From Loxodes magnus (taxonomy: Eukaryota > Ciliophora > Karyorelictea > Loxodida > Loxodidae), in assembly GCA_946699065.1 (NCBI GenBank), contig CAMPDV010000886.1:98744-162743 (forward strand): 64,000 nt of DNA. Reading direction: 5' to 3'. Position 1 is the first letter of the stretch. Every line of letters begins with the position of its first letter. The notes beneath the pieces were generated by a model. That model searched no databases. It saw only the letters and a program-made list of their open reading frames with translations, and was not told the origin of the DNA. Positions 61,825-64,000 of the stretch are shown piece by piece. Position numbers and translations under genes: made by a program.

Positions 61825-61833
61825 GATAAGACG

Positions 61834-62685
61834 GTGAGACTATGGGACGTCAAGACAGGTACCTGTAAGACCATGAGTGGTCATAAAAGTTCTGTATTAT
61901 CTGTGGATATATCCAGTTATACAGAGTTCATCGTATCGGGAAGTAGAGATAAGACGGTGAGACTATGGGACGTCAAGACAGGTACCTGTAAGACCATGAG
62001 TGGTCACACAGGATCTGTATTATCTGTGGATATATCCAGTTATTCAGAGTTCATCGTATCGGGAAGTAGAGATAAGACGGTGAGACTATGGGACGTCAAG
62101 ACAGGTACCTGTAAGACCATGAGTGGTCATAAAAGTTCTGTATTATCTGTGGCTATATCCAGTGATTCAGAGTTCATCGTATCGGGAAGTAGAGATAAGA
62201 CGGTGAGACTATGGGACGTCAAGACAGGTACCTGTAAGACCATGAGTGGTCACACAGGATCTGTATTATCTGTGGATATATCCAGTTATTCAGAGTTCAT
62301 CGTATCGGGAAGTTGAGATAAGACGGTGAGACTATGGGACGTCAAGACAGGTACCTGTAAGACCATGAGTGGTCATAAAAGTTCTGTATTATCTGTGGCT
62401 ATATCCAGTGATTCAGAGTTCATCGTATCGGGAAGTGATGATAAGACGGTGAGACTATGGGACGTCAAGACAGGTACCTGTAAGACGATGAGTGGTCATA
62501 AAAGTTCAGTATTATCTGTGGCTATATCCAGTGATTCAGAGTTCATCGTATCGGGAAGTGATGATAAGACGGTGAGACTATGGGACGTCAAGACAGGTAC
62601 CTGTAAGACGATGAGTGGTCATAAAAGTTCTGTATTATCTGTGGCTATATCCAGTGATTCAGAGTTCATCGTATCGGGAAGTTGA
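61834..62685 (+). pseudogene. Two open WD40 segments parted by one TGA
   Basis: Run 61,834-62,316 has HKSS-SYT-R, HTGS-SYS-R, HKSS-R and HTGS-SYS blades; run 62,326-62,685 has three HKSS blades. A single TGA at residue 41 separates them. The silent ACG in KTMS is present at about 62,485 and 62,607. Confidence 0.6.
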
Positions 62686-62763
62686 GATAAGACGGTGAGA
62701 CTATGGGACGTCAAGACAGGTACCTGTAAGACCATGAGTTGTCACACAGATTGAGTATATGAT

Positions 62764-63369
62764 GTGGCTATATCCAGTGATTCAGAGTTCATCGTATCGG
62801 AAAGTTTAGATAAGACGGTGAGACTATGGGACGTCAAGACAGGTACCTGTAAGACCATGAGTGGTCACACAGGATCTGTATTATCTGTGGATATATCCAG
62901 TTATTCAGAGTTCATCGTATCGGGAAGTAGAGATAAGACGGTGAGACTATGGGACGTCAAGACAGGTACCTGTAAGACCATGAGTGGTCACACAGATTGA
63001 GTATATGCTGTGGCTATATCCAGTGATTCAGAGTTCATCGTATCGGAAAGTTTAGATAAGACGGTGAGACTATGGGACGTCAAGACAGGTACCTGTAAGA
63101 CCATGAGTGGTCATAAAAGTTCAGTATTATCTGTGGCTATATCCAGTGATTCAGAGTTCATCGTATCGGGAAGTAGAGATAAGACGGTGAGACTATGGGA
63201 CGTCAAGACAGGTACCTGTAAGACCATGAGTGGTCATAAAAGTTCTGTATTATCTGTGGCTATATCCAGTGATTCAGAGTTCATCGTATCGGGAAGTAGA
63301 GATAAGACGGTGAGACTATGGGACGTCAAGACAGGTACCTGTAAGACCATGAGTGGTCACACTAGTTAG
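62764..63369 (+). pseudogene. Last open runs of the window, with SES alleles
   Basis: Runs 62,764-63,000 and 63,010-63,369 each begin in a VAIS remainder with SES (tcggaaagt) in place of SGS. This alters the conserved Gly next to a tetrad serine. A third SES copy follows at about 63,413. The second run closes at HTS-TAG. Confidence 0.6.
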
Positions 63370-63684
63370 GTATATGCTGTGGCTATATCCAGTGATTCAG
63401 AGTTCATCGTATCGGAAAGTTTAGATAAGACGGTGAGACTATGGGACGTCAAGACAGGTACCTGTAAGACCATGAGTGGTCACACAGATTGAGTATATGC
63501 TGTGGCTATATCCAGTGATTCAGAGTTCATCGTATCGGGAAGTTGAGATAAGACGGTGAGACTATGGGACGTCAAGACAGGTACCTGTAAGACCATGAGT
63601 GGTCACACAGATTGAGTATATGCAGTGGCTATATCCAGTGATTCAGAGTTCATCGTATCGGGAAGTGATGATAAGACGGTGAGA

Positions 63685-63895
63685 CTATGAGACGTCAAGA
63701 CAGGTACCTGTAAGACCATGAGTGGTCACACAGATTGAGTATATGCTGTGGCTATATCCAGTGATTCAGAGTTCATCGTATCGGGAAGTTGAGATAAGAC
63801 GGTGAGACTATGAGACGTCAAGACAGGTACCTGTAAGACCATGAGTGGTCACACCAGATTGAGTATATGCTGTGGCTATATCCAGTGATTTCAGA
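63685..63895 (+). other. Lesion cluster near the window end
   Basis: In about 200 bp there are two TGA codons in place of TGG in LWD (63,688-63,690 and 63,811-63,813), one inserted C in the HTD codons (cacaccagattg, about 63,855) and one inserted T (gatttcag, about 63,891). All nearby monomers are also HTD-TGA types. This density of lesions is higher than in the neighbouring array. Confidence 0.88.
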
Positions 63896-64000
63896 GTTCA
63901 TCGTATCGGGAAGTTGAGATAAGACGGTGAGACTATGGGACGTCAAGACAGGTACCTGTAAGACCATGAGTGGTCACACAGATTGAGTATATGATGTGGA

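Overview
The whole 64-kb window is one tandem array. Its unit is a 123-bp monomer that encodes exactly one 41-residue WD40 blade on the + strand. The blade starts [12 protein letters not shown], passes a GH dipeptide at residues 19-20, has a strand-a motif of the type SVLSVAIS, and ends EFIVSGS plus one variable residue. No unique sequence, gene start, gene end, RNA gene, transposon or CRISPR array is visible. The array runs off both ends. Monomer anchors (the GTG codon of TVRLWD) at position 5 and at 63,927 are 63,922 bp apart. Correcting for every indel I found (net -38 bp) gives 63,960 bp, exactly 520 x 123, so the window holds 520 full repeat periods plus partial ends. The consensus is about 42% GC.

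The organism cannot be named from this. Hundreds of near-identical WD40 blades with higher-order repeats fit a eukaryote best, for example a fungus, protist or invertebrate carrying NACHT/NLR-type WD40 proteins of the HET-E class. That is inference only, because no NACHT or other effector domain lies in the window.

Read with the standard code, the frame is broken in most places by TGA or TAG and at several points by indels, so it is annotated mainly as a degenerate coding array. The stops are not scattered. They fall at residue 41 (TGA), at residue 22 (TGA after HTD, TAG after HTS), rarely at Trp7 of LWD (TGA), and in five copies at the Ser of IVSGS (TAG). I saw no in-frame TAA. The longest open runs hold 7-8 blades (4,923-5,843; 48,919-49,893; 58,090-59,064). 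Each could in principle form a single propeller but has no real start codon context.

Layout. 1-3,240: mixed monomers with two -1 frameshifts. 3,240-8,160: a 24-monomer (2,952-bp) duplication with swapped monomers. 7,430-13,145: two copies of a 23-monomer (2,829-bp) unit. 13,145-16,660: stop-rich, then more open. 16,660-17,740: a cluster of rearranged and shortened monomers. 17,800-25,000: mostly regular, including a dimeric 246-bp repeat. 25,000-29,000: two copies of the same +1 insertion and a repeated stop-rich block. 29,000-35,030: regular, with a block duplicated at 3,567 bp. 35,032-35,847: a second cluster of shortened monomers. 35,850-45,110: tetramer and 2,706-bp duplications. 45,119-45,229: one chimeric monomer. 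45,230-61,400: trimer, hexamer, 2,091-bp and 2,337-bp higher-order repeats. 61,400-64,000: region-private alleles, then four lesions in the last 320 bp.

Two readings remain open. One is a WD40-derived coding satellite that expanded and decayed by unequal exchange. The other is a functional repertoire, in which diversity sits on the propeller top-face positions and the stops are either recoded as Trp or belong to silent cassettes. The sequence alone does not decide between them.
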